Shown piece after piece: positions 15,057 to 21,105 of a stretch of 21,105 nt of DNA (the first letter of the stretch is position 1; each line of letters starts with the position of its first letter). A model generated the notes under the pieces. The model was given only the letters and a program-made list of their open reading frames with translations. It had not been told where the DNA came from and did not search any database. The DNA comes from Lachnospiraceae bacterium UBA4711 (GTDB lineage: Bacteria > Bacillota > Clostridia > Lachnospirales > Lachnospiraceae), in the NCBI GenBank assembly GCA_002404515.1, contig DHJV01000114.1, positions 1 through 21,105 on the forward strand, written 5' to 3'. Made by a program: the position numbers and the translations under genes.

Positions 15057-16447
15057 TTTATCTCTTCCATCACTTCTTCTAAAGTTCCGCGGTCTGTCCG
15101 CACGCGGATATGGCAGGCACGCGCATAGACTGGTCCCCGCTCTTTCATCATTGCCTGAATCTTCGCATACGGATCGTTACACTGCAACAACGGACGGTTC
15201 GTACAATGCTTTACCCGCGCATAGGTCGTATCCGCATCTGCCATCAGGTAATATACGGTTCCGACTTCTTTCAGCAGATTGCTGTTCTCCTTGCGAAGCG
15301 GCAGTCCACCGCCCGTCGCGATCACACAATGTGTCTTCTCCCGAAGTTCTTTAATGACATTTGTCTCCAATGTCCGGAAATACGCCTCTCCCTTCTTCTC
15401 GAAGATCTCCGGGATCTTCATCCCCTCCTGTGCCTCAATATAAAGATCGGTATCAATAAATTCATATCCAAGCTTCTTGGCAAGTGCCTTTCCAACCGTT
15501 GTCTTTCCTGCCCCCATATAACCGATCAGGACAATGTTATCGCCGCGCTTCTTCCCATAGATTGCATCCTGCAGTGCCAGATACACTTTATCCGTCAGTG
15601 TCTCAGAAACTTTCAGATTATTCCACAATTCATATGCAAGGATTCCCTGATAGAGTAACATCTTCAAGCCATTTACCGCCGGCACGCCAAGCTTCTCCAT
15701 CTCCTTTAAGAATGGTGTCTGTGCCGGATTATAGATCAGGTCAACGCCCGCCTTCGCCATCGCATAGAACGCATCGCCAAAATCAAACGGCATCCCATCG
15801 CCCTCATGCAGTCCAACTGAGGTACACTGGATCATCAGGTATTTTCCATCCGGAATACTCTGATAATCCTCCGAAGCCACTGCCTGTACCACCGTCTTCC
15901 CTGCAAACGCATTCATATCGTCCGCAATCGCCAGTGCACGCGCAAATGTCCGGTTTACGATATACACCTGCTTTGCGCCATAGCTGACACACATATACGC
16001 GACCGCACGTGCGGCACCGCCTGCGCCAAGCATGATAACCGTCTCATCCTTTAACGCAATTCCTTCTGTCTCTAACGCTTTCGCCAGTCCCGGCATATCC
16101 GTGTTGTAGCCCTTATAGCCACCCTCCACACGGACAAGTGTATTGACCGCGCCGATCGTCTTCGCGGCTATATCGACATCCACGAGACTCTCCATCACAT
16201 GCTGCTTGTGTGGCACGGTAATATTCAGTCCCAGCACGCCCTCGTCATACGCAAGCTTCACACAACGGGACAAATCATCATCCTCCACGCAAAATGGCAC
16301 ATACCGCTCTGACAGTCCGAGTGCATCGCTGAGCGTGTCATGGATGACCGGTGACAATGTATGTTTGATCGGATTTCCGAAGATCCCAAGCAGATGCTCT
16401 GCAGTGACATCCTCGTAACCCTGTATCGCATATTTCATGATTTCCAT
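15053..16447 (-). CDS. aroE-aroK: Bifunctional shikimate dehydrogenase - shikimate kinase fusion (464 aa)
   Basis: It carries out two successive cytosolic steps of chorismate synthesis: 3-dehydroshikimate to shikimate (NADPH), then phosphorylation to shikimate 3-phosphate (ATP). Residues 1-295 are AroE: shikimate-binding NPIKHTLSPVIH, catalytic Lys in NITVPHK (K81), Asp in NTDMPGL (D117), NADP fold GAGGAARAV (141-149) and NRT (165-167, NADP-type). Residues about 303-464 are AroK: Walker A GYMGAGKTT (309-317), DTD (332-334), FRTLE, GGGLP and the lid NRPLL. All key residues of both halves are present. Such fusions are known in Lachnospiraceae. The first ATG (16445-16447) has GGGG 9 bases upstream; a second ATG three codons later lacks a better site. 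Confidence 0.95.
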   Translation of the reverse strand: MEIMKYAIQGYEDVTAEHLLGIFGNPIKHTLSPVIHDTLSDALGLSERYVPFCVEDDDLSRCVKLAYDEGVLGLNITVPHKQHVMESLVDVDIAAKTIGAVNTLVRVEGGYKGYNTDMPGLAKALETEGIALKDETVIMLGAGGAARAVAYMCVSYGAKQVYIVNRTFARALAIADDMNAFAGKTVVQAVASEDYQSIPDGKYLMIQCTSVGLHEGDGMPFDFGDAFYAMAKAGVDLIYNPAQTPFLKEMEKLGVPAVNGLKMLLYQGILAYELWNNLKVSETLTDKVYLALQDAIYGKKRGDNIVLIGYMGAGKTTVGKALAKKLGYEFIDTDLYIEAQEGMKIPEIFEKKGEAYFRTLETNVIKELREKTHCVIATGGGLPLRKENSNLLKEVGTVYYLMADADTTYARVKHCTNRPLLQCNDPYAKIQAMMKERGPVYARACHIRVRTDRGTLEEVMEEIK

Positions 16448-16503
16448 CGCTATTTTCCCCTGTTTCGTCTATAATTGTCTAAAATCAGACATTTTCTTCA
16501 AAT

Positions 16504-16531
16504 ATAATACCATAAAAGTGAAAACCTGCAA
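16504..16531 (-). promoter_or_regulatory. Candidate promoter of the aroE-aroK/azlCD operon
   Basis: On the minus strand an extended -10 (TGG then TATTAT, 16504-16509) lies 16 bp from TTGCAG (16526-16531), a weak -35. The leader would be about 50 bases and contains a 5-bp hairpin (TGTCT/AGACA, 16476-16491). Other -10 alignments nearby are possible. Confidence 0.35.
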
Positions 16532-16538
16532 CCATTTA

Positions 16539-16564
16539 GATACATTTCGGATACATTTGTATCC
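16539..16564 (+). promoter_or_regulatory. Operator-like palindrome with CopY/BlaI-type core
   Basis: GGATACATTTGTATCC (16549-16564) is a perfect 16-bp palindrome with 7-bp arms. Its core TACATTTGTA fits TACANNTGTA, known as the box of CopY and of BlaI/MecI repressors. A partial copy (GATACATTT, 16539-16547) precedes it by 11 bp, one helical turn. The palindrome touches the -10 of the lipoprotein promoter, so a bound repressor would block it. No regulator gene is in the window. Confidence 0.55.
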
Positions 16565-16570
16565 TATAAT
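16565..16570 (+). promoter_or_regulatory. -10 box of the lipoprotein pair promoter
   Basis: This is a consensus TATAAT with no good -35; the position 17 bp upstream reads ACATTT, inside the partial operator copy. The predicted start near 16,577 gives a leader of about 59 bases. The poor -35 suggests a regulated or weak promoter. Confidence 0.55.
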
Positions 16571-16635
16571 TATGAAACGCACCCAGCTACATCTATCAGC
16601 AACGAAATAAATCAGATTAACAGGAGGACGATCTT

Positions 16636-18060
16636 ATGAAGAAACGAATTGCAGGCATTCTCATATCTATCCTTGCACTATCCACCCTGTCTGGGTGTGG
16701 AAAAAAGAAAGATATCTCATACGTGGATGAACCGGCAACGACAAGCGATGCTGCCACCGCTTCGGTTCTGCACCGGAATTATGAGGTCACAGACGGACTC
16801 CTGACATTTACGGTGGATGCCGATGTCGATACCAGTTTATCGGCACAAAGCTCGCCTGTAGTAAAAGTCTCACGAAACGACTACAGCGAGGAGGATATGA
16901 AGCGGATTGCAGATGCCATCTTCGATGCCGGAAGCTACGCCTTAGCTCTGCCCTATGTCCTGTGCCCGGACGAGGAAGTAAAAAGTGCGTGTGCCGATAT
17001 GCAGGAGGAAATCGCACAGTACAGTGACAGTGCAGACATTCCATACTCTTTGCTGCAGGAATACTATATCGCCCAGCAATGTATGGAGAATGACAACGTG
17101 GTCACCCCGATTCAAACGGATGGTTCCCTGAAATGGTATCGTTTCGCCTCCACCGAGAATGCAGATATTTATACAAATTTCTGCATCATCAAAGGGACGA
17201 TCAGCCAGAAGCCTTACTATCTGTCGTTTATACAGACGGATGCGTACTGTACGATGCTGCTCCACACGATCTACGAACCATATATCCAATATCCGCAATA
17301 CTACGACACCTACGCAAATCCTCTTTATGAGAATGAATCGTACTCCGATGAGTGTCAGTATTCTAAGGAAGAATCAAAAGCAATGGTGCTTGATACGCTT
17401 CAGACTATGGGAATCTCCGATTATACAATCACGGATGTACAGAAGGCACAGACCATAAAACCCAATTACGAGATAACAAAAGATGGGGAAGTCATAGCCA
17501 GCGATCCTTCAAACGATGGGTATTCCTATGATTCCTATCTGCTCTATGGCGGCAGAAATGTGGACGGTATCGCTCCTGTTCATACGGATTTCAATTTCTC
17601 CCGCGAACTGGTCTCCGAGACAACCGGCGAAAACAGCAGCTCCAGCGATTCTTACACGAATGCCAGATATGGATTCGAAGCCATCTTCGCGAATGTCGGA
17701 AATGATGGTATCAACTATCTGGTTATCCAGAATCCGATGAAAGTAGAGGAAGTCTTAGAGACAAATGCACAACTGCTCTCTTTTGATCAGATTGACGCAA
17801 TCGCCAAAGATTACATCTCGAAGTTCGATGGGACGACCTTACCATTCTCTGCGGATAACACCTACAAAATCAAGGAGATTCAATATGGATTGATCCGGTT
17901 ATTTGACGAAGAATCTGATTCCTATATGTATATCCCTGCATGGTATTACATGATTGATGGGGAATCTCTTTCTTCCCCATTTTGTACATTTTCCCCATAC
18001 GTCATAATCAGTGCCATCGACGGAAGCATCTATCATGATTATAACGGGAACATCAACTAA
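16636..18060 (+). CDS. Putative lipoprotein of unknown function, paralogue 1 (474 aa)
   Basis: The signal peptide (MKKRIAGILISILALSTLSGC) ends in a lipobox, LSGC, with the lipidated Cys at 21. A lysine stretch and a Ser/Thr/Asp-rich linker follow, so it should sit on the outer face of the membrane. The mature part begins with a beta-rich LTFTVDADVDTSLS segment followed by SPVVKVSRNDYSEEDMKRIAD. It ends with WYYMIDGES...YVIISAIDGSIYHDYNGN, reminiscent of the last strand-turn of some secreted Firmicutes DUF lipoproteins (the DUF6034 type is a possibility I cannot confirm). No catalytic motif is recognised. AGGAGG lies 8 bases before the ATG. Aligned with the next gene it shares the start, the SFDQIDA block and the C-terminus, so the two are tandem duplicates. 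Confidence 0.85.
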   Translation: MKKRIAGILISILALSTLSGCGKKKDISYVDEPATTSDAATASVLHRNYEVTDGLLTFTVDADVDTSLSAQSSPVVKVSRNDYSEEDMKRIADAIFDAGSYALALPYVLCPDEEVKSACADMQEEIAQYSDSADIPYSLLQEYYIAQQCMENDNVVTPIQTDGSLKWYRFASTENADIYTNFCIIKGTISQKPYYLSFIQTDAYCTMLLHTIYEPYIQYPQYYDTYANPLYENESYSDECQYSKEESKAMVLDTLQTMGISDYTITDVQKAQTIKPNYEITKDGEVIASDPSNDGYSYDSYLLYGGRNVDGIAPVHTDFNFSRELVSETTGENSSSSDSYTNARYGFEAIFANVGNDGINYLVIQNPMKVEEVLETNAQLLSFDQIDAIAKDYISKFDGTTLPFSADNTYKIKEIQYGLIRLFDEESDSYMYIPAWYYMIDGESLSSPFCTFSPYVIISAIDGSIYHDYNGNIN

Positions 18061-18078
18061 AGCGAAAGGAGAACGCAT

Positions 18079-19605
18079 ATGAAAAAACTATCTTGGATTT
18101 TAATTATTACACTTCTCGCATCCTGTCTCTCTGCCTGCGGCAAGAAAGAGACTGTCATCTATCAGGGAGACACTGCATCTACGTCTGATGCCACAGATGA
18201 CCCTATTCGAAATCTCGACTACACGGTTCCGGGGGACAAGGGGACTCTGACTGTACAGGCACAGGTAGATACCTCGCTTGCCGAGAAATCAGCACCGGTT
18301 GCGTCCTTGTCCCGTGCTGACTTCACGGACGAAGACATCCAGATGTATGCAGACCTGATCTTCGACGAGGGAAGTTATTCACTCTTTATGCCATATGATT
18401 TTCGTTCGATTGAGGACTTAACCTCTGCCTGCGGCGCATGGGAAGATACATTCCGCAGCTATGAGGATTTCTCGACGATTCCAGAATATATGATTGCAGA
18501 ATACTACGATGCCACAAATGTTCTTGCGACGAAGAAACAAGATACCGATGCAGCAAAGCGTGTCGTAGAAACCGACGGTGAAATCAAATGGTATATCAAT
18601 CCCTATAACCCGGAGGATGACCCATCATATACTTTTAAGCCACACAAATTCTGTATTCTGCAAGGCACGATTCGTGGTGAGCATTATTACCTTGCCTTTT
18701 TACAGAATTGTGCTTTCTGCCGTATGATCGTATATAAGGATTATGCCATTGGTTTGGTTGACTTTTCTGTAGGCGATCTGCCTGCGTTTCCAATTGAGGA
18801 AGCCTTCTTAGATACATATGATGAAAATATCTGTACCTATTCCGATACAGAAGCCAGACAGGTTGCGGAAGATTATCTGCAAACATTCCGTCTGACCGAC
18901 TACACTATTCAGACTACCTTAAATGCCTACCATTTCGATATGGGGCATTACAGTATAGACGATTCCATGATTGTAACGGAACCGCAAAATGACGGTGCTT
19001 CCGTCGTTGACTCCTATCTAATTTATGCCTGCCGCAGTCTGAACGGACTTGCAGCTCCATATACAACCGAACTATTGCAGACAACTCTGACAGATTACTC
19101 AAATGCCGACATCCAAGGGGACGATTCCGGTTACACGATAGACTTTCCGGAAGATGAAACACGCGAATTCTACGGTTATGAATCCCTGACTGCAAATGTA
19201 GACAGTGATGGACTTTCCTATCTGATCTGGAATAATCCAATGAAGGTTGATTCCATAAAAACAGAACATGCCGCAACACTTTCCTTTGATCAGATTGACG
19301 CGGTTGCACAGGCTTATATTGATTCCTGTTCCGTAAAAGATCCATATTCTATACCAGACAGTGCTTCCTCACTAGCATCAAACAAGATGACGGTACAAAA
19401 TATCTGCTATGGTTTGATCCGAATCTCCGATGCGGACCATAGTTCCTACTCCCTCACCCCTGCATGGTTTTATCTTGAATATCCAAATAAGCACGAATAT
19501 ACCACGCAGACTGCATATGTTATAATCAGTGCCATTGACGGCAGCATCTATAACCCGTGGCTTGGCACACTGGAACCCACAGACAATAACCAGCCAACGA
19601 AATAA
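18079..19605 (+). CDS. Putative lipoprotein of unknown function, paralogue 2 (508 aa)
   Basis: The signal peptide ends in the lipobox LSAC, Cys20 being the lipidation site. The early region (GTLTVQAQVDTSLAEKSAP...LSRADFTDEDIQMYADLIFDEGSY) and the last 110 residues (TLSFDQIDAVAQAYID, CYGLIRISD, LTPAWFYLEYP, AYVIISAIDGSIYNP) align directly with the upstream gene. The middle part is longer and more divergent. The gene starts 18 bases after the upstream stop behind AAAGGAG, so the pair is one transcription unit ending in the palindromic terminator. Function is unknown. The aromatic- and Asp-rich surface and membrane anchoring would suit binding or sensing, but nothing in the sequence proves this. 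Confidence 0.85.
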   Translation: MKKLSWILIITLLASCLSACGKKETVIYQGDTASTSDATDDPIRNLDYTVPGDKGTLTVQAQVDTSLAEKSAPVASLSRADFTDEDIQMYADLIFDEGSYSLFMPYDFRSIEDLTSACGAWEDTFRSYEDFSTIPEYMIAEYYDATNVLATKKQDTDAAKRVVETDGEIKWYINPYNPEDDPSYTFKPHKFCILQGTIRGEHYYLAFLQNCAFCRMIVYKDYAIGLVDFSVGDLPAFPIEEAFLDTYDENICTYSDTEARQVAEDYLQTFRLTDYTIQTTLNAYHFDMGHYSIDDSMIVTEPQNDGASVVDSYLIYACRSLNGLAAPYTTELLQTTLTDYSNADIQGDDSGYTIDFPEDETREFYGYESLTANVDSDGLSYLIWNNPMKVDSIKTEHAATLSFDQIDAVAQAYIDSCSVKDPYSIPDSASSLASNKMTVQNICYGLIRISDADHSSYSLTPAWFYLEYPNKHEYTTQTAYVIISAIDGSIYNPWLGTLEPTDNNQPTK

Positions 19606-19615
19606 GACGCATAAA

Positions 19616-19643
19616 AAAAGGGATTGCATATGCAATCCCTTTT
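19616..19643. terminator. Bidirectional intrinsic terminator
   Basis: This is a 28-bp perfect palindrome centred on GCATATGC, with AAAAGGGATTGCA on the left and its complement on the right. It is flanked by an A-run and followed by T residues. It lies 11 bp behind the second lipoprotein stop and 40 bp behind the convergent rpsO stop, so it can end both transcripts. Confidence 0.9.
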
Positions 19644-19683
19644 GTAGTGTGTGATTTTAAGTTTATTTACTAATTTGTTATTA

Positions 19684-19950
19684 TTACTTTCTAAGACCAA
19701 GCTGCTCGATAAGTGTTCTGTAACGCTCGATATCCTTGCTCTTAAGGTATGCGAGAAGGTTTCTTCTCTGACCAACCATCTTAAGAAGACCTCTTCTTGA
19801 GTGGTGATCCTTTGGATGTACCTTGAAGTGCTCATTCAGGTCGTTGATTCTTGCTGTAAGGAGTGCAACCTGCACTTCCGGTGAACCTGTATCACCTGCT
19901 GTACGAGCATACTTCTCAATGATCTCTTTCTTCTGATCTGCTGTAATCAT
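19684..19950 (-). CDS. rpsO: 30S ribosomal protein S15 (88 aa)
   Basis: S15 binds the central domain of 16S rRNA early in small-subunit assembly. The sequence is typical: DTGSPEVQVALLTARINDLNEHF, the nearly invariant KDHHSRRGLLKMVGQRRNLLAYL (about 43-65) and the ending RYRTLIEQLGLRK. The ATG at 19948-19950 (MITADQ) has GGAGG 8 bases upstream and gives the family length of 88. The five-residue-longer reading starts inside the ribosome site. It is convergent with the lipoprotein pair and has its own promoter. Confidence 0.98.
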   Translation of the reverse strand: MITADQKKEIIEKYARTAGDTGSPEVQVALLTARINDLNEHFKVHPKDHHSRRGLLKMVGQRRNLLAYLKSKDIERYRTLIEQLGLRK

Positions 19951-19954
19951 GCTT

Positions 19955-20030
19955 TTTTCCTCCATTTTCTTATTTTGTCCAGTCGCTGAGTTATGGTCGG
20001 AGTGATCCTATAACCAAGTGACGGCATTTG
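19955..20030 (-). ncRNA. Candidate S15 autoregulatory leader of rpsO
   Basis: The leader of about 75 bases between the promoter and the rpsO start can fold. GUUAU pairs with AUAAC around an inner GGA-UCAC-UCC hairpin, with an outer GUC/GAC pairing. S15 is known to repress its own messenger through structured leaders in several bacterial groups, including Firmicutes. The fold was built by eye, and no match to a described S15-leader class was checked. Confidence 0.35.
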
Positions 20031-20032
20031 AT

Positions 20033-20061
20033 ATCTTACCACAAGACTTTCATCTTGTAAA
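20033..20061 (-). promoter_or_regulatory. Promoter of rpsO
   Basis: On the minus strand, TTTACA (20056-20061) lies 17 bp from TAAGAT (20033-20038), with a TGG extension before the -10. The -35 begins only about 9 bp behind the stop of the upstream transglutaminase-like gene. A 6-bp inverted repeat (ACAAGA/TCTTGT, 20041-20058) covers the spacer and part of the -35. It could be an operator, a weak terminator of the upstream gene, or chance. Confidence 0.65.
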
Positions 20062-20069
20062 GCACTATT

Positions 20070-21105
20070 TTACTTATAGGTTCCACCACCGATATAATCC
20101 TCGGCTCTCTCACTTCCATGTGTGAATTTGTAGCCGATTCCTAACCATTCACTGTTTGTTTTACCAAAATATCGAAGTGGATCTGCCCAATTATTATCGG
20201 CATTCTGTGGATCGAAGTTGTACCAGATTCCATTAATCTTGATGACACACCAGTAATGCTCGCCATACGAGTTATCTGCACGTAATGTCTCGCCTCCGAC
20301 GCGATATGCATCAAATCCGAGTGCTCTGGCAAATACAACCATCGCTGAACCATAATTGATACAGGTTCCATAACGCTGCCCATTCACACCACAAATGATT
20401 GTCTTTGCAAAACTGACAACCTGTCGGTCTCGAATATTAGAATACGAAACGTTGGTGTTGTTCCATGATCCTGTGTAGCCATCATACTTATAAAATGAAT
20501 TGTCTATAATCCACTTATAGCATGCCAGAAGCTTGTCATAATTATCCATTCCCGGCTTTACAACCTGCGCCAGCACTTCCTGTACCTTCGCATCAACCGC
20601 TGTATCTCTTGTCACGGTTGGAACCAGCACAGCCTCGCTCAGAACCTTGCACAGATTCTCGCTGGTTGCCTTGTTGTTTGCTTCCTTCTCTGCTTCTTCC
20701 TGCCGTTTCTTTTCTTCTTCCTTTTCCTTCTCAATCTGCTTTGCGACCGCGGCATCAACATACGGATATTTCGTCTCGCCCGGTGCAGTTTCGCCCTTTT
20801 CTACAAGCACGATCTCGATTGCCTCCAGACGCTTTGCAAGCCCGGACGTTCCGGAAATCTCTCCATTACATGCCCAGTCAAGCCATCCATACGTCTGGCT
20901 ATGTACACGGTAATACACATCGAACTTCTCTGCCATCTCTCCGGTCAGCTTGATCTTGATTGCTTCGAGACGCTTCGCCTGTCCGGATGTACCTGCCTGC
21001 ATATCATTCGTTACCCAGTCAAGCCAGCCGTAGGTCTGGCAATGAACGGAATAGGTAATACCACCTGTACAGCTTGTATTTGGCACATCAATCTTGATTG
21101 CCTCC
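20070..21105 (-). CDS. Secreted ChW-repeat protein with transglutaminase-like domain, 5' part off the right edge
   Basis: The frame is open through the right edge, so the start and any signal peptide lie outside; the apparent GTG at 21084-21086 is internal. Two full ChW repeats are visible (VHCQTYGWLDW...GTSGQAKRLEAIKIKL and VHSQTYGWLDW...GTSGLAKRLEAIEIVL), with the end of a third (EAIKID) at the edge. ChW repeats are typical of Clostridia surface proteins. A Glu/Lys-rich coiled-coil linker follows, then about 190 residues of transglutaminase/protease-like domain. Its triad is Cys in RYGTCINYGSAMVVFARALG (20361-20363), His in GEHYW (20256-20258) and Asp in WYNFDPQ (20211-20213). The likely role is cell-surface peptidase or crosslinking of wall or host proteins; the substrate is unknown. 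Confidence 0.88.
   Translation of the reverse strand, partial: EAIKIDVPNTSCTGGITYSVHCQTYGWLDWVTNDMQAGTSGQAKRLEAIKIKLTGEMAEKFDVYYRVHSQTYGWLDWACNGEISGTSGLAKRLEAIEIVLVEKGETAPGETKYPYVDAAVAKQIEKEKEEEKKRQEEAEKEANNKATSENLCKVLSEAVLVPTVTRDTAVDAKVQEVLAQVVKPGMDNYDKLLACYKWIIDNSFYKYDGYTGSWNNTNVSYSNIRDRQVVSFAKTIICGVNGQRYGTCINYGSAMVVFARALGFDAYRVGGETLRADNSYGEHYWCVIKINGIWYNFDPQNADNNWADPLRYFGKTNSEWLGIGYKFTHGSERAEDYIGGGTYK

Noticed and set aside
16448..16500. A T-box or riboswitch leader before aroE-aroK
   Set aside because: The leader of about 50 bases is too short and shows only one 5-bp hairpin. No T-box motif or aptamer-like structure is seen.
20070..21086. A complete 338-residue transglutaminase-like protein starting at 21086
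   Set aside because: The frame stays open to the right edge and the residues before the GTG (EAIKID) are the end of another ChW repeat, so the gene is partial.

Overview
The window looks like a piece of a low-to-mid GC Clostridia chromosome, most likely from a gut or rumen Lachnospiraceae. This is inferred from strong AGGAGG-type ribosome sites, a Gram-positive type IV pilus cluster, an AroE-AroK fusion protein, clostridial hydrophobic-W (ChW) repeats and lipobox lipoproteins. There is no transposase, prophage, CRISPR array, tRNA or rRNA gene.

Region 1 (about 1-13,960, all minus strand) is a type IV pilus operon. Transcription enters from a good sigma-A-like promoter at 13,923-13,951. In transcription order the genes are: a giant 2,211-residue prepilin; a PilX-like prepilin lacking Glu+5; a PilV-like and a PilW-like prepilin; the prepilin peptidase PilD; the platform protein PilC; a fused PilM-PilN protein; a PilO-like protein; and the assembly ATPase PilB, cut by the left edge just at its Walker A motif. 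The giant prepilin is the outstanding gene. Behind a normal class III prepilin leader and hydrophobic helix it carries about 23 GLUG-type repeats. Between repeats 12 and 13 sit two carbohydrate-binding-module-like beta-sandwich domains, encoded by clearly AT-richer DNA. A Thr-rich linker and a C-terminal region of unknown fold follow. I read it as a pilus-displayed, possibly tip-located, glycan adhesin. The neighbouring small prepilins are a plausible priming or tip complex.

Region 2 (14,012-16,447, minus strand) is a translationally coupled operon: aroE-aroK (bifunctional shikimate dehydrogenase/kinase), azlC and azlD (branched-chain amino acid exporter). No strong terminator separates it from the pilus promoter.

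Region 3 (16,450-19,643, plus strand) holds two tandem paralogous lipoproteins of unknown function. They are preceded by a promoter whose -10 box abuts a perfect 16-bp palindrome containing the TACANNTGTA core typical of CopY/BlaI/MecI operators. The pair ends at a 28-bp perfect palindromic terminator, which also serves the convergent rpsO.

Region 4 (19,684-21,105, minus strand) contains rpsO (ribosomal protein S15) with its own promoter and a structured leader. Upstream of it is the 3' part of a secreted ChW-repeat protein with a transglutaminase-like domain, running off the right edge.
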